Shown here in pieces: positions 27,047 through 35,184 of a DNA stretch of 64,000 bases; position 1 is the first letter of the stretch, and the number at the start of each line of letters is the position of its first letter. The notes below the pieces were generated by a model. It did not search any database, was not told the DNA's origin, and saw only the letters and a list, made by a program, of their open reading frames with translations. Both the position numbers and the translations under genes were made by a program. The DNA comes from Pycnococcus provasolii. Taxonomy: Eukaryota; Chlorophyta; Pseudoscourfieldiophyceae; Pseudoscourfieldiales; Pycnococcaceae. The stretch is taken from contig OW568883.1 in assembly GCA_938743325.2 (NCBI GenBank), forward strand, positions 62,001 to 126,000, in the 5' to 3' direction.

Positions 27047-28198
27047 ATGGCTCAACCACCCTCTGCACCTCCTCCTCCACCACCACCACCATTATCGCTG
27101 ATTTTATTCCGGGCACGTGTTGCCTGTGTAGCAACTTTATCGGCTATCATGGACCTCGTTTCTGCGGAATTCTCACAAGAAAATGTCAGTCTCATTGCGA
27201 CGAGAAAGAAAAATGTTCAGGTATTCGCGACAGATATCGCGCAGTCGACGTGCCTTGACGCAAACTTCCCGCACGGGGCACGGGAAGGACTCTTCGAAGA
27301 CTTCGACATGCCGCACGCGGAACGCGACGTCGTGCGCATATCCTTCAGGCCGGAACTACTCGTGCACGCGCTCAAATACAACGTCAAGAAAAGCGACTCC
27401 GTCGAAATCGTGCAGTACGCAAGCAACGCCGCGGCACCAAGCAACATCGGAGAGTACGCGCGACGAGGAAGCACAAGGCATAAGAGCCAGCATCGCCAGA
27501 CAACAACGGAGACGGGAAACGGTGCACGCAGGAGCACGCGCGGAAATGCTGCCGGTGCGCCGTCGACGGCGCACCTCTACGTGTACATTCAGCGGTGCAC
27601 GACGACGGCGACGAAGATCTCCACGCACCAGATCCCGCTCATGGAGGTGCTCGACGACGGCGAAGAGTTCCGCATCGACCCGGAGAGGTTCACATTCACG
27701 CACCAGATGTTCACAGAGCACGCGAGCGTGGTGCTGGACATCTTGTCGGAGCTGAAGCACGCGGACGTCGACGACGTCGCGGTGACAATGGACGGCTCGA
27801 GCGTCTGCTTCGAGGGTCTCAGCCCGTCGCACTTCAACCGCCTGAGCATTCGGCTTGAGGATCTCACGGCGCGCGCTCGCCGCGCGGATGGCGACAACTT
27901 TGGCAGGGGCGACGACTACGGCGCCGCGCTGGACGTGGACGGCGGCGTGCTCACGGGCTCGTCCACCGTGAGCGTCCTGTGCGAGCCTGAGGAGGGCTGT
28001 CCGGAGCACCACACGGAGAAGTTCCGGCGCAAGTTCCTGCACCGCCTCTCCCCTTTCGGAAGCGTCGCGACGAGCGTGCTCGTGCAAATGGGTCGCGGCG
28101 CACCCTTGAGCGTGATTGTGACGATGCGCGGTGGCGGCACGTGCCAGCTCTTCGTCGCACCCATGCTTCGCGACGACGGGGAGGAGGACATGCTGTGA
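27047..28198 (+). CDS. HUS1: HUS1-like checkpoint sliding-clamp subunit
   Basis: 383 aa from the ATG at 27047. Probable HUS1 subunit of the RAD9-RAD1-HUS1 (9-1-1) ring, a PCNA-like clamp loaded at DNA damage to activate ATR signalling. Similarity recalled from the family: LFRARVA...IMDLVSAE at the N terminus (human KFRAKIVD...), EGLFEDFDM...VRISFRPELLVHALK (human ENFFNEFQM...YLELTSENLSRALK), ISTHQIPLMEVL (human VTHDIPIKVI), a VAVTMDGSS block, and a C-terminal strand pair ending TCQLFVAPM (human LQYFIPA). A Pro-rich lead and disordered loop insertions make it longer than human HUS1 (280 aa). PCNA-fold proteins diverge widely, so RAD1 cannot be wholly excluded. Confidence 0.65.
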   Translation: MAQPPSAPPPPPPPPLSLILFRARVACVATLSAIMDLVSAEFSQENVSLIATRKKNVQVFATDIAQSTCLDANFPHGAREGLFEDFDMPHAERDVVRISFRPELLVHALKYNVKKSDSVEIVQYASNAAAPSNIGEYARRGSTRHKSQHRQTTTETGNGARRSTRGNAAGAPSTAHLYVYIQRCTTTATKISTHQIPLMEVLDDGEEFRIDPERFTFTHQMFTEHASVVLDILSELKHADVDDVAVTMDGSSVCFEGLSPSHFNRLSIRLEDLTARARRADGDNFGRGDDYGAALDVDGGVLTGSSTVSVLCEPEEGCPEHHTEKFRRKFLHRLSPFGSVATSVLVQMGRGAPLSVIVTMRGGGTCQLFVAPMLRDDGEEDML

Positions 28199-29219
28199 GT
28201 TCACCACATAGATGATGACATACATGACGACATAAGGTAGTATCAGCATACAGTACAGTATGCTGCTGATACAAACCAAGATTGTTGCAAACCTCAAGGA
28301 ACAGACAACAGTGATGACTATTTAAAAAACAGTAACTTATGATATTGATACAGAGAAATGACACAAACAAGTCATCGTCGGAGCATGAGTGAGACGTCTG
28401 CTTTGGCCGCCTCCGTTTTGATTCTGAGAAGAAGAGGCATTAATTACGTTGAACCACAAAAGCAAGAAAAACATTAAACAAACAAAGAGGCGACGAACAA
28501 AGAGAAGAGACACCACCATCGTTCACACAAGCGTCCAGTGCAAGCTATGAGTACCTGTTCTTTAACAGAAAGTGCAAGCTGTTGTGAGTTGTGACTTCTT
28601 GAGAGCGTAGTCTAAGCTGTTGTTGAATAACATAGAGTGCACGCTGTTGATGATTCATAGAGAAAATGAAAGCAGAGCAAAGCACGCCAATGAGAGCAAT
28701 GCAAAGCACGCCAAGCACGCCCAATAGAGTAAAGCACGCCCAGCAAAGCATATATATGCGCCAAGAAACACACAGATACACAGCACGCCAGACAGAGCAA
28801 AGCAGACACACCAAAGATGATTATCACGCCCTTAAAGTTGTAAGATAAGAATACCCTTGCGCTAGACACTAGAGGACAACGGCCATGAGGAGTAAACCGA
28901 CGCCTTCGCTGCCCTCAAGGCCTCAAGTCGAGAGGAGGAGTCGCGACTTACTGTAACCCCGAATGATGATGGCCCCTTGTAAATTTTAAACCCCTAGTGG
29001 TACTTTTTTTATTTCACCCACGACCGACCCGGGTGCACCCCCTGGGGTCCAGGTGGAAAAATGGGGGCACCCCCCCCCAAAACAGTTGTAGCGGGTGCAC
29101 CCATTTATTTTTCCAAACACCCACCATGTTTTAGGGGGGGTGGCCCAGGTGGAGGTGGGGCCCAAACGAACATTATTTCCCAAACTTCATTCCGCTTAAA
29201 ACAACAGTGTCATTGGTAT
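28199..29219. other. 1-kb gene-poor stretch
   Basis: No gene seen. It holds AT-rich 3' sequence of the HUS1-like gene, an AGCAAAGCACGCC mini-repeat (28670-28760), a single TAACCCCGAAT (28954-28964) shared with the hAT flank, and G/C homopolymer-rich DNA with short inverted segments (29025-29165). The last part could be the promoter of the next small gene. Confidence 0.45.
28670..28803. repeat. Degenerate AGCAAAGCACGCC repeats
   Basis: About five copies of (A)GCAAAGCACGCC or variants over ~130 bp, mixed with AT-rich DNA. Confidence 0.55.
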
Positions 29220-29558
29220 ATGCACACCTCACTGGCTTTGTGTGCGCGTGTGCTGAAGCGAACGGGTGGCCGTCTCTGGGTCAAGCCGCACTTGTCGCCG
29301 TACCCGTCTGAAAACTCCAAGTCGGCGGCGTACAACCAGCGCGTTCGAGCGGACAAACAACAAGCGGTCACGGAAACTCTGAAAAGAGCAGAGGCACTCG
29401 AAAGCATTCAGGCGCACTTACCAGCACCCACGATCAAACCGAACGGAAGGCAGTGGGCCTGGAAAGTGCTTGTACGTAAGCTTGATAAAGAAAAGAAACT
29501 TCAAAAGAAACACGCACCTTCGGGATCATTTGCAGCATCTGCAGTCTCCAAAAACTAA
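29220..29558 (+). CDS. Small basic hypothetical protein, 112 aa
   Basis: Start chosen at 29220 (MHTSLALCARVLKRTGGRLW); the upstream part of the open frame is G/C-run sequence. The protein is Lys/Arg-rich with two predicted helices (QRVRADKQQAVTETLKRAEA and WAWKVLVRKLDKEKKL) joined by a Pro-containing loop. The basic composition and length recall small mitochondrial ribosomal or assembly proteins, but I recognise no family. It ends only 52 bp before the start of the next gene on the same strand. Confidence 0.45.
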   Translation: MHTSLALCARVLKRTGGRLWVKPHLSPYPSENSKSAAYNQRVRADKQQAVTETLKRAEALESIQAHLPAPTIKPNGRQWAWKVLVRKLDKEKKLQKKHAPSGSFAASAVSKN

Positions 29559-29610
29559 TTTCAGGATAACAAGACAAGAAAAAATAAAAACAAAAGGGCA
29601 AAAAACACGC

Positions 29611-30699
29611 ATGAACTCTATCGCGACGGCAGCTCGGCGCGCGTCGACGCGCGCTTCGTCAGCACATCCTCACTTGCCTTCGCCGCGGCTTGTGATCGCA
29701 AGACGATCCTCCACCAAAACCTTCACATCGCGGTGTCGTGCCTTGCCGCCGTCGTCGACGTCAACATCTACCAAAAAGAAAGTTGTGTTGGAACCCGTCA
29801 CGTACAGCTTTGGAGGCGACGGAAGCAACAACAACAACAACAACAACAACGGAGGAGGAGGAGGAGGGGGTGGCGACGACGGAGGCAGTGGGAAGAACGA
29901 ACCTGGCGACAACGGCGAGTTTTCGGGAAAGGGCATCCCAGGCGTGGCTGCTGTCGTCGGCGCTTGGATGCTGCTCACAAGCGAGTTCGCCGGGCGCGTG
30001 GAGGCGGACCCCAACTTCACGTTCAAGATTGGCGCAGAGCTGTTGAACGACACAGCCATCATCCTGTTCGTGAACGCGGTTGCGCGCAAGGATCGCTTCT
30101 TCGAGCAGCTCGACCAGGTGCTATGCCACTGGTCGGTGGCGATGCTGAACGACATCTGCCTCGTCTGCCTGCTTGCACCTGTCGCGGGCGTGGCTGCGCA
30201 GCGACAGGCTGCCGCCGCCGCGAAGGCTGTCGCCGTGGGTGGCCTGCGCGCGAGGTTTGCAGGCTTGCCCGCTCACATGTTCATGGCTGGAAACTTCACG
30301 CTTGAGCAGAAGTTTCTTTGCTGGTGCCAGAAGGCTGTCCTCTACAGCGTCATAGGATTTTGCTCAGGTGTATTGGGAACCGCGGCGGTGAATGTGAGTA
30401 GCAGCGCGAAGACGCGCGCGGATCCTGAGCGCAACCCGCCCCTTCCCGAGTACAACCCGACGCTGATGAGCGGTTTTGCTTGGCTTCTTTACATGGGCAT
30501 TGGATCGAACACGCGGTACCAGATGGTGAACGGCGTCGAGCGCGTGGCATTCAACAATTTGCCTGTCAAGGGCGCGAAGCTCGTGAGCTACCTGACACGC
30601 ATCACCAACTGCTTTACCGGCGGCACCGTTTGGGTGTGGTGGGCTGACAAAATCCATCTCGCGAAGCCGAACCCTCTGTACGAGGAGTATAAAAAGTAA
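29611..30699 (+). CDS. RETICULATA-related chloroplast protein (DUF3411)
   Basis: 362 aa from the ATG at 29611; the frame is open upstream but that overlaps the previous gene. The N terminus (MNSIATAARRASTRASSA, then Ser/Arg-rich to ~60) is a typical plastid transit peptide. An Asn tract and a Gly tract follow (~70-95). From ~105 to the end is the DUF3411 domain: LLTSEFAGRVEADPNFTFKI, NAVARKDRFFEQLDQVL, several hydrophobic spans (MLNDICLVCLLAPVAGVA, AVLYSVIGFCSGVLGTA), the conserved GIGSNTRYQMVNGVER, and a C-terminal WWADKIHL. Plant members are inner-envelope proteins affecting leaf reticulation and plastid metabolite balance. This supports a plastid-bearing organism. Confidence 0.88.
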   Translation: MNSIATAARRASTRASSAHPHLPSPRLVIARRSSTKTFTSRCRALPPSSTSTSTKKKVVLEPVTYSFGGDGSNNNNNNNNGGGGGGGGDDGGSGKNEPGDNGEFSGKGIPGVAAVVGAWMLLTSEFAGRVEADPNFTFKIGAELLNDTAIILFVNAVARKDRFFEQLDQVLCHWSVAMLNDICLVCLLAPVAGVAAQRQAAAAAKAVAVGGLRARFAGLPAHMFMAGNFTLEQKFLCWCQKAVLYSVIGFCSGVLGTAAVNVSSSAKTRADPERNPPLPEYNPTLMSGFAWLLYMGIGSNTRYQMVNGVERVAFNNLPVKGAKLVSYLTRITNCFTGGTVWVWWADKIHLAKPNPLYEEYKK

Positions 30700-30952
30700 T
30701 CTTCGGAACCACCCAGATAGAATTTTCCGATCGACCGATTTCCCTCAAGGATTTTCAGATTTTCTCGGCTTTTCCAAAACATTTTCCCGTCTGTCCTCGA
30801 AGAATGAAAAATCGGAACGTTCCGTGAAATCACATCCCTCCGTGCAACTTCCCCCCTTCCCATTTATCCTTCCGGAACTCCTTTTTTTGTCCCTATCTGC
30901 CGCATTCACGTGACAGTTCTGTGACAGTGTGTGCGTGTTTTAGTGCTATCCA

Positions 30953-32766
30953 ATGGCGGGCGCTCTGAGTGACTCCTCCATGATGGCGTCAGGTGGTTCC
31001 CTCTTCTTCCGCGTGTCGATGCTGCACCGTCAGCCTACGTCGCCTTGGGCGATCCGTGCGCGCCTCGTGTGGGTGTGGTGGTGCATACTTCTTCTTAGTA
31101 GTGGTGGTGGTTTTTTGGGCATGGCGCCTCAGCATCATCCGCATCCAAGTGGTGGTGGTGGTGGTGGTGGTGTGATTGCGGCGGTATCGGCGCAGCAGGA
31201 GCAGCCGAACATCTCAACAATGGTGCCTGTGCCAGAAGACGATGCTGCTACTAACGACGAAGAAGAAGGAAAGAAGGCGGCTGCAGCAGCAGCAACAACA
31301 ACAACGCCATCATCATCAATGATGATGATGGACTTTCGCGTGCTGACGTACAACATTCGGCGATCTTCACCACCGCCAAACGTCAACACCGGTTCACAGG
31401 AAGCGGCGCAACTGTGGTCAGGTCCGCAGGATTCAGCAGGAGGTGAGTGGGGTTCGCCGACGGCCGTTACACGATTCCTGCCTTCAGCCAACCTGCTCGT
31501 CATGAAGCCACCAACGTCGTCGTTCCAGATCTTCTACGATGTGACGATCAAAAACGAACGAAGCGCAGATCCGTACCGCCGTGAAGGCGTCGTCGTCGGA
31601 TGGGACGACCTGTATCCAAAGGATTGGATGTCTCGACGCGATGGCATCGTCAAGAATATCAAGAAGGCGAGAGCGGAGGTCGTCGCGCTGCAGGAGTGCG
31701 AAAAAGTACAGATGGAGTACATTCAAAGCCAAATGGTCACGTCACGCAGCAACACGTCGGTGTACAACGCATCCATGCCGTACGGCCCGACGAGCTTGAA
31801 TCGCATGCTGTACCTTAGGCAGAGGTGGGAAATGGTCGCCGAAGGGTGGTTGCAGATCTCGCAAGAGCCGCACGTTCACGACGACTGCCAACCTCCGGCA
31901 CAGAGCTACTACGGAAATGAGACGGACATACGGTGCGACAGCGATCTCCACGGAGGGGCGATGTTTGGCAGGCATGTGCAATGGATGCTCTTGCGTCGTC
32001 GTCGTCGTCGACGACGCCGTCTCGACGTGGTGAAGGGCAACGCATCCACCGCCGATAGCAGCGGCAGAGGTCGTCTCGTCGGATTCGTCAACACGCACTG
32101 GACAGCCGCACGTGACAAGGGTGACATGGAGGCAAACACCGCACAGAAACTCGGGCGTGCAGTCACCGCGATGGCGATCGCAGACGTGCGAAAGGCGGCG
32201 GTAAATGCTGGGTCGCTTGAGGATGTTCCTGTGGTCGTCATGGGCGACTTCAATGCGCAGCTTTCCAACGAGGCGGTTTCTGGACTCGTCGCCGATGCTG
32301 AGCTGCAGGATGGGTGGACGGCTGGATGCGATCGTGCCGGGCGGACGGTCCTGCCGCCCAAGGGCGAAGACGACGAAGAGGCGTCGGTCAATGTCAATTC
32401 ACGCGAGGAGCGTGGCATCGCCGCACGCGCGGCACTTGCACGACGATGGGGTCGACGTCGTCTTCGTCAGGAGGAGGTTCAGGAAGTGTGTCCCCCATGT
32501 GGGACGCACGACCAATGGGACGCCCGCCAGACGCGCGATCGCCTCGCAGGCGCGACAAATTGCACCGTGGGAGCACGGATCGACCACGTGTTTGTCGATT
32601 CGAGTCGCGTACAAATTCAAGAGGCGTGGCAATTGGGAGCCTTTCAGCGCTCGCCGAGCGACCACGTGCCTTTCATAGCACGCGTGAGGGTCAATGGGTC
32701 GCCCGTACTGACAACAGCAAGCACGACGACAACGGCCAGGTCGTCGACGACAACGGCGAGGCCGTC

Positions 32767-32797
<31 letters not shown>

Positions 32798-32839
32798 ACG
32801 ACCGCACCATCGAGGTCGTCGTGGTGGAGGTGGGGTTAG
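30953..32839 (+). CDS. Secreted endonuclease/exonuclease/phosphatase-fold hydrolase
   Basis: 628 aa. A hydrophobic segment at ~35-55 (VWVWWCILLLSSGGGFLGM) acts as signal peptide or anchor, followed by a Gly/His linker. The EEP catalytic set is in order: TYNIR (Asn), ALQECE (Glu, Mg binding), FVNTHW, VVMGDFNAQ (Asp/Asn), RIDHVFV and the final SDHVPF His. Two short insertions (RRRRRRRRR basic tract; a loop with CPPCG) lie between motifs. The C terminus is a Thr/Ser mucin-like tail (TTTTTTTTT), likely O-glycosylated. Substrate could be a phosphodiester in nucleic acid, sphingomyelin or inositol lipid; the sequence does not decide. Extracellular or secretory location is inferred from the signal. 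Confidence 0.8.
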
Positions 32840-32960
32840 CAGTGTGGGTGTGAGGCGTGAGCCGTGATGTTGCTCACGCAAGTAATGGACGGCTAGTTAA
32901 TCGAATCAACTCGTTATGCTGCGTTTACTCGTAGTTAGGAAAAAAAAAGCTTACGTTGAC

Positions 32961-34283
32961 TCACTTCTTCGTCGCCTTGCCGGTACCGCCAGGACGCTTG
33001 GCGGCGTTCGGCTTGCCGCCCTTGGGAGGCTCAGGCTTCTTCTCTGCTGCAGGTTCCGCGGCAGCCTCTTCCGCTGCAGGTGCCTCCTCGCCACCCTCCT
33101 CCGCCGCAGCATCGCCACCCTCCGCGGCAGGCGCCTCTTCACCACCCTCCGTCGCCGGTGCCTCCTCCTCCGCCGCCGCCTCCTCCGCGGCGGCTGCCGG
33201 CTCCTCACCCTCCGTCGCGGGTGCCTCCTCCTCAGCTGCAGGCGCAGTCTCTGCACCATCCGCCTCCGCCTCCGCTTCCGCCTCAGCCTCCGCCGGAGCC
33301 TCGCCCGCCTCCTCGGCGGCAGGGGCGTCCTCCGCCGCCGCATCGCCGGATGATGCGCTTTCGTTGCCCACCATCACGCAGCATATCATTACGTGCACGC
33401 CCGAGTCAGCCGCCGTGCCAGCCTGCTCCTCCGTAGCGGGTTGCGCGCTGTCTGTTGTGGCCGCCGCGGCTGCCGCTGCTGCGGCCGCCGCCTCGCGCGC
33501 CTCGACGAGTAGCCGCTTCTGCTCCTCGACCGACTTTCTGAGCGGCGCAAGCTTGCTCTTCAGTTCCTTCACGCGCAAGCTCTCTTGCCTGAGTTCCTTG
33601 TCCTTCTCCTCGAGCTGTTCGATGAGCGACTGGTTCTCCGCCTCAACGTGCTGTCGGTCTTTCGTCACCTTGGCGAGCTCCAGCCTCTGCTTCTTGAGGT
33701 CCGACTCTCGGCTCTTGGTGAGAACCTTGACGCGGTTCTCGAGGTCAGACTGCTGCTCTTCGAAGAGCTTCGCCTTCTCGAGAAGTTTCGCCTCCTCAGC
33801 AACCTGCTTGGCGTCCTTTCCCGTTTTCGCGAGCGTTTCCTTGAGTGCCTCGAGCTTCTTTTCGAGGTTGACAATTTGCTGCTGCTGGTTCGCGATGGTG
33901 CGTTCGTGCGTCCCGTTCGCCTTTTTGGTACGTTTCAGCTGTTCCTTCATGCTTCTGTTGTCCTCGACGACCGCCCTGATGCGCGGCGGGAGGTCAGAGA
34001 GCGACGCGACCGTCCCCGGAATCGGCGCGAGCTGCGCGGGTGGTGGTGGCGCCTCGAACGAGCGTCGCAGCGCACGTTGTTCGGTGGCAGCGCGCATGAG
34101 CGCGTGTCCTCGCTCGGTGGCGAGCGCCTCGACATCGGCGATGTACGACTGCAGCTGGTGCACGAGTGCGAGCGAGCGCACGTTGTTGACGTGCGACCCT
34201 AACCCGACCCCTTGCGAGCGCGCCGTGTCACCCAATAGCGACGAGGACTTCGTGGGCGACGAGATATCCACCGTGTCCGCCAT
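32961..34283 (-). CDS. Lebercilin-like coiled-coil protein with acidic alanine-rich tail
   Basis: 440 aa from the ATG at 34283; the upstream open frame contains a GCATC microsatellite and is rejected. Residues ~100-270 form a continuous coiled coil that begins DLPPRIRAVVEDNRSMKEQL and contains DLENRVKVLTKSRESDLKKQ and LIEQLEEKDKELRQESLRV, matching the layout of the lebercilin (LCA5) domain: LP, then paired E/R heptads, then a KEKELE motif. Lebercilin is a ciliary transport and basal-body protein. The tail (~275-425) is an imperfect (E/A/P)n repeat and the end is Lys/Pro/Gly-rich. The one odd segment, VHVMICCVMVGNES, sits between coil and tail and could be an unspliced intron. Confidence 0.55.
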   Translation of the reverse strand: MADTVDISSPTKSSSLLGDTARSQGVGLGSHVNNVRSLALVHQLQSYIADVEALATERGHALMRAATEQRALRRSFEAPPPPAQLAPIPGTVASLSDLPPRIRAVVEDNRSMKEQLKRTKKANGTHERTIANQQQQIVNLEKKLEALKETLAKTGKDAKQVAEEAKLLEKAKLFEEQQSDLENRVKVLTKSRESDLKKQRLELAKVTKDRQHVEAENQSLIEQLEEKDKELRQESLRVKELKSKLAPLRKSVEEQKRLLVEAREAAAAAAAAAAATTDSAQPATEEQAGTAADSGVHVMICCVMVGNESASSGDAAAEDAPAAEEAGEAPAEAEAEAEAEADGAETAPAAEEEAPATEGEEPAAAAEEAAAEEEAPATEGGEEAPAAEGGDAAAEEGGEEAPAAEEAAAEPAAEKKPEPPKGGKPNAAKRPGGTGKATKK

Positions 34284-35184
34284 GGCGAAAGGTAGCACAC
34301 AGTTATTAGTTGAGAGACCCGGCAATACGGCCAGGTGGAATCCTGCAAGGCCAGTTGCTCTCAAAAGGGGACGACAAAGGCAAAGGCGCATCGGGGATGG
34401 GCATCGATCAGCAGTTTCTTTGGTCGAGCGATTAGGTCGGGGGAATGCTTTGGTCGAGTGATTAGGTCGGGGAAATGGCATCGATCGATCGCATCGCATC
34501 GCATCGCATCGCATCGCATCGCATCGCATCGCATCGCATCGCTTCCTCCCTCCCTCGTGAAGGAAGGAAGGAAGTAACAGCTTAAAATTACCCGGGTAGT
34601 GAGTGGTTGAAGGAATTAACAGCCCTCCTGACTGAATTAACAGCTTATGTAATTGCTGAACCGTGCGTTTTAACCTTAGGAAGTACGTGGTATTCATAGT
34701 TCTTATGGGGGAACAGACCTGGTGAACCGTTTCCCGATAAAGGCTTTAACTTTTTTTAAAACAGGGACCCGGTCTGCCGGTGTGTGTCGTCGAGGTGGTG
34801 TCGTCGTGAGGGTTATCGGTCTTACCAACGTTGGTCGTGGGTTGGTAAGAGTCTCGCAACCTGGTCGGGCTTGGAAAACTTGGAAAACGGCAAGTCACAA
34901 GCATATGAGCACGTGACCACCTCAATACACGGGATGAAACAAACGGTGGATCCAAGCTCACTTGCTCACTCTTGCTCTTGCAAGCTCGCGGCCGGGTAAG
35001 AAAAGGAAAAGAAACCTTCCCCTCCTACAGTATACACTTGGTCGACCTTAAGTAAGGGCAACTCAAGAAGAAGAACAGAGACTACTGTACTGTACATAGT
35101 CGATCAATTTTCTGTGTTGCTCCTGTTAATGTTGTACCATTCATTCATTCATTCATTCGTAAATGCGGTTACAGTCTAACAGTC
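34284..35184. other. Spacer with GCATC microsatellite
   Basis: Holds the promoter of the lebercilin-like gene, the pentanucleotide array, and ~500 bp with no coding signal up to an ATTC repeat (35142-35158) and the 3' end of the 958-aa gene. Confidence 0.45.
34487..34540. repeat. (GCATC)n pentanucleotide microsatellite
   Basis: About ten perfect GCATC copies preceded by GATC-rich sequence, roughly 210 bp upstream of the start codon of the lebercilin-like gene. Confidence 0.9.

Noticed and set aside
28865-29000. Possible tRNA or structured RNA
   Set aside because: No cloverleaf with a T-loop GTTCRA motif could be drawn here, and none was found elsewhere in the window.
34284-34697. N-terminal extension of the lebercilin-like protein
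   Set aside because: Contains the GCATC microsatellite read as RCDAM repeats; typical of promoter DNA.
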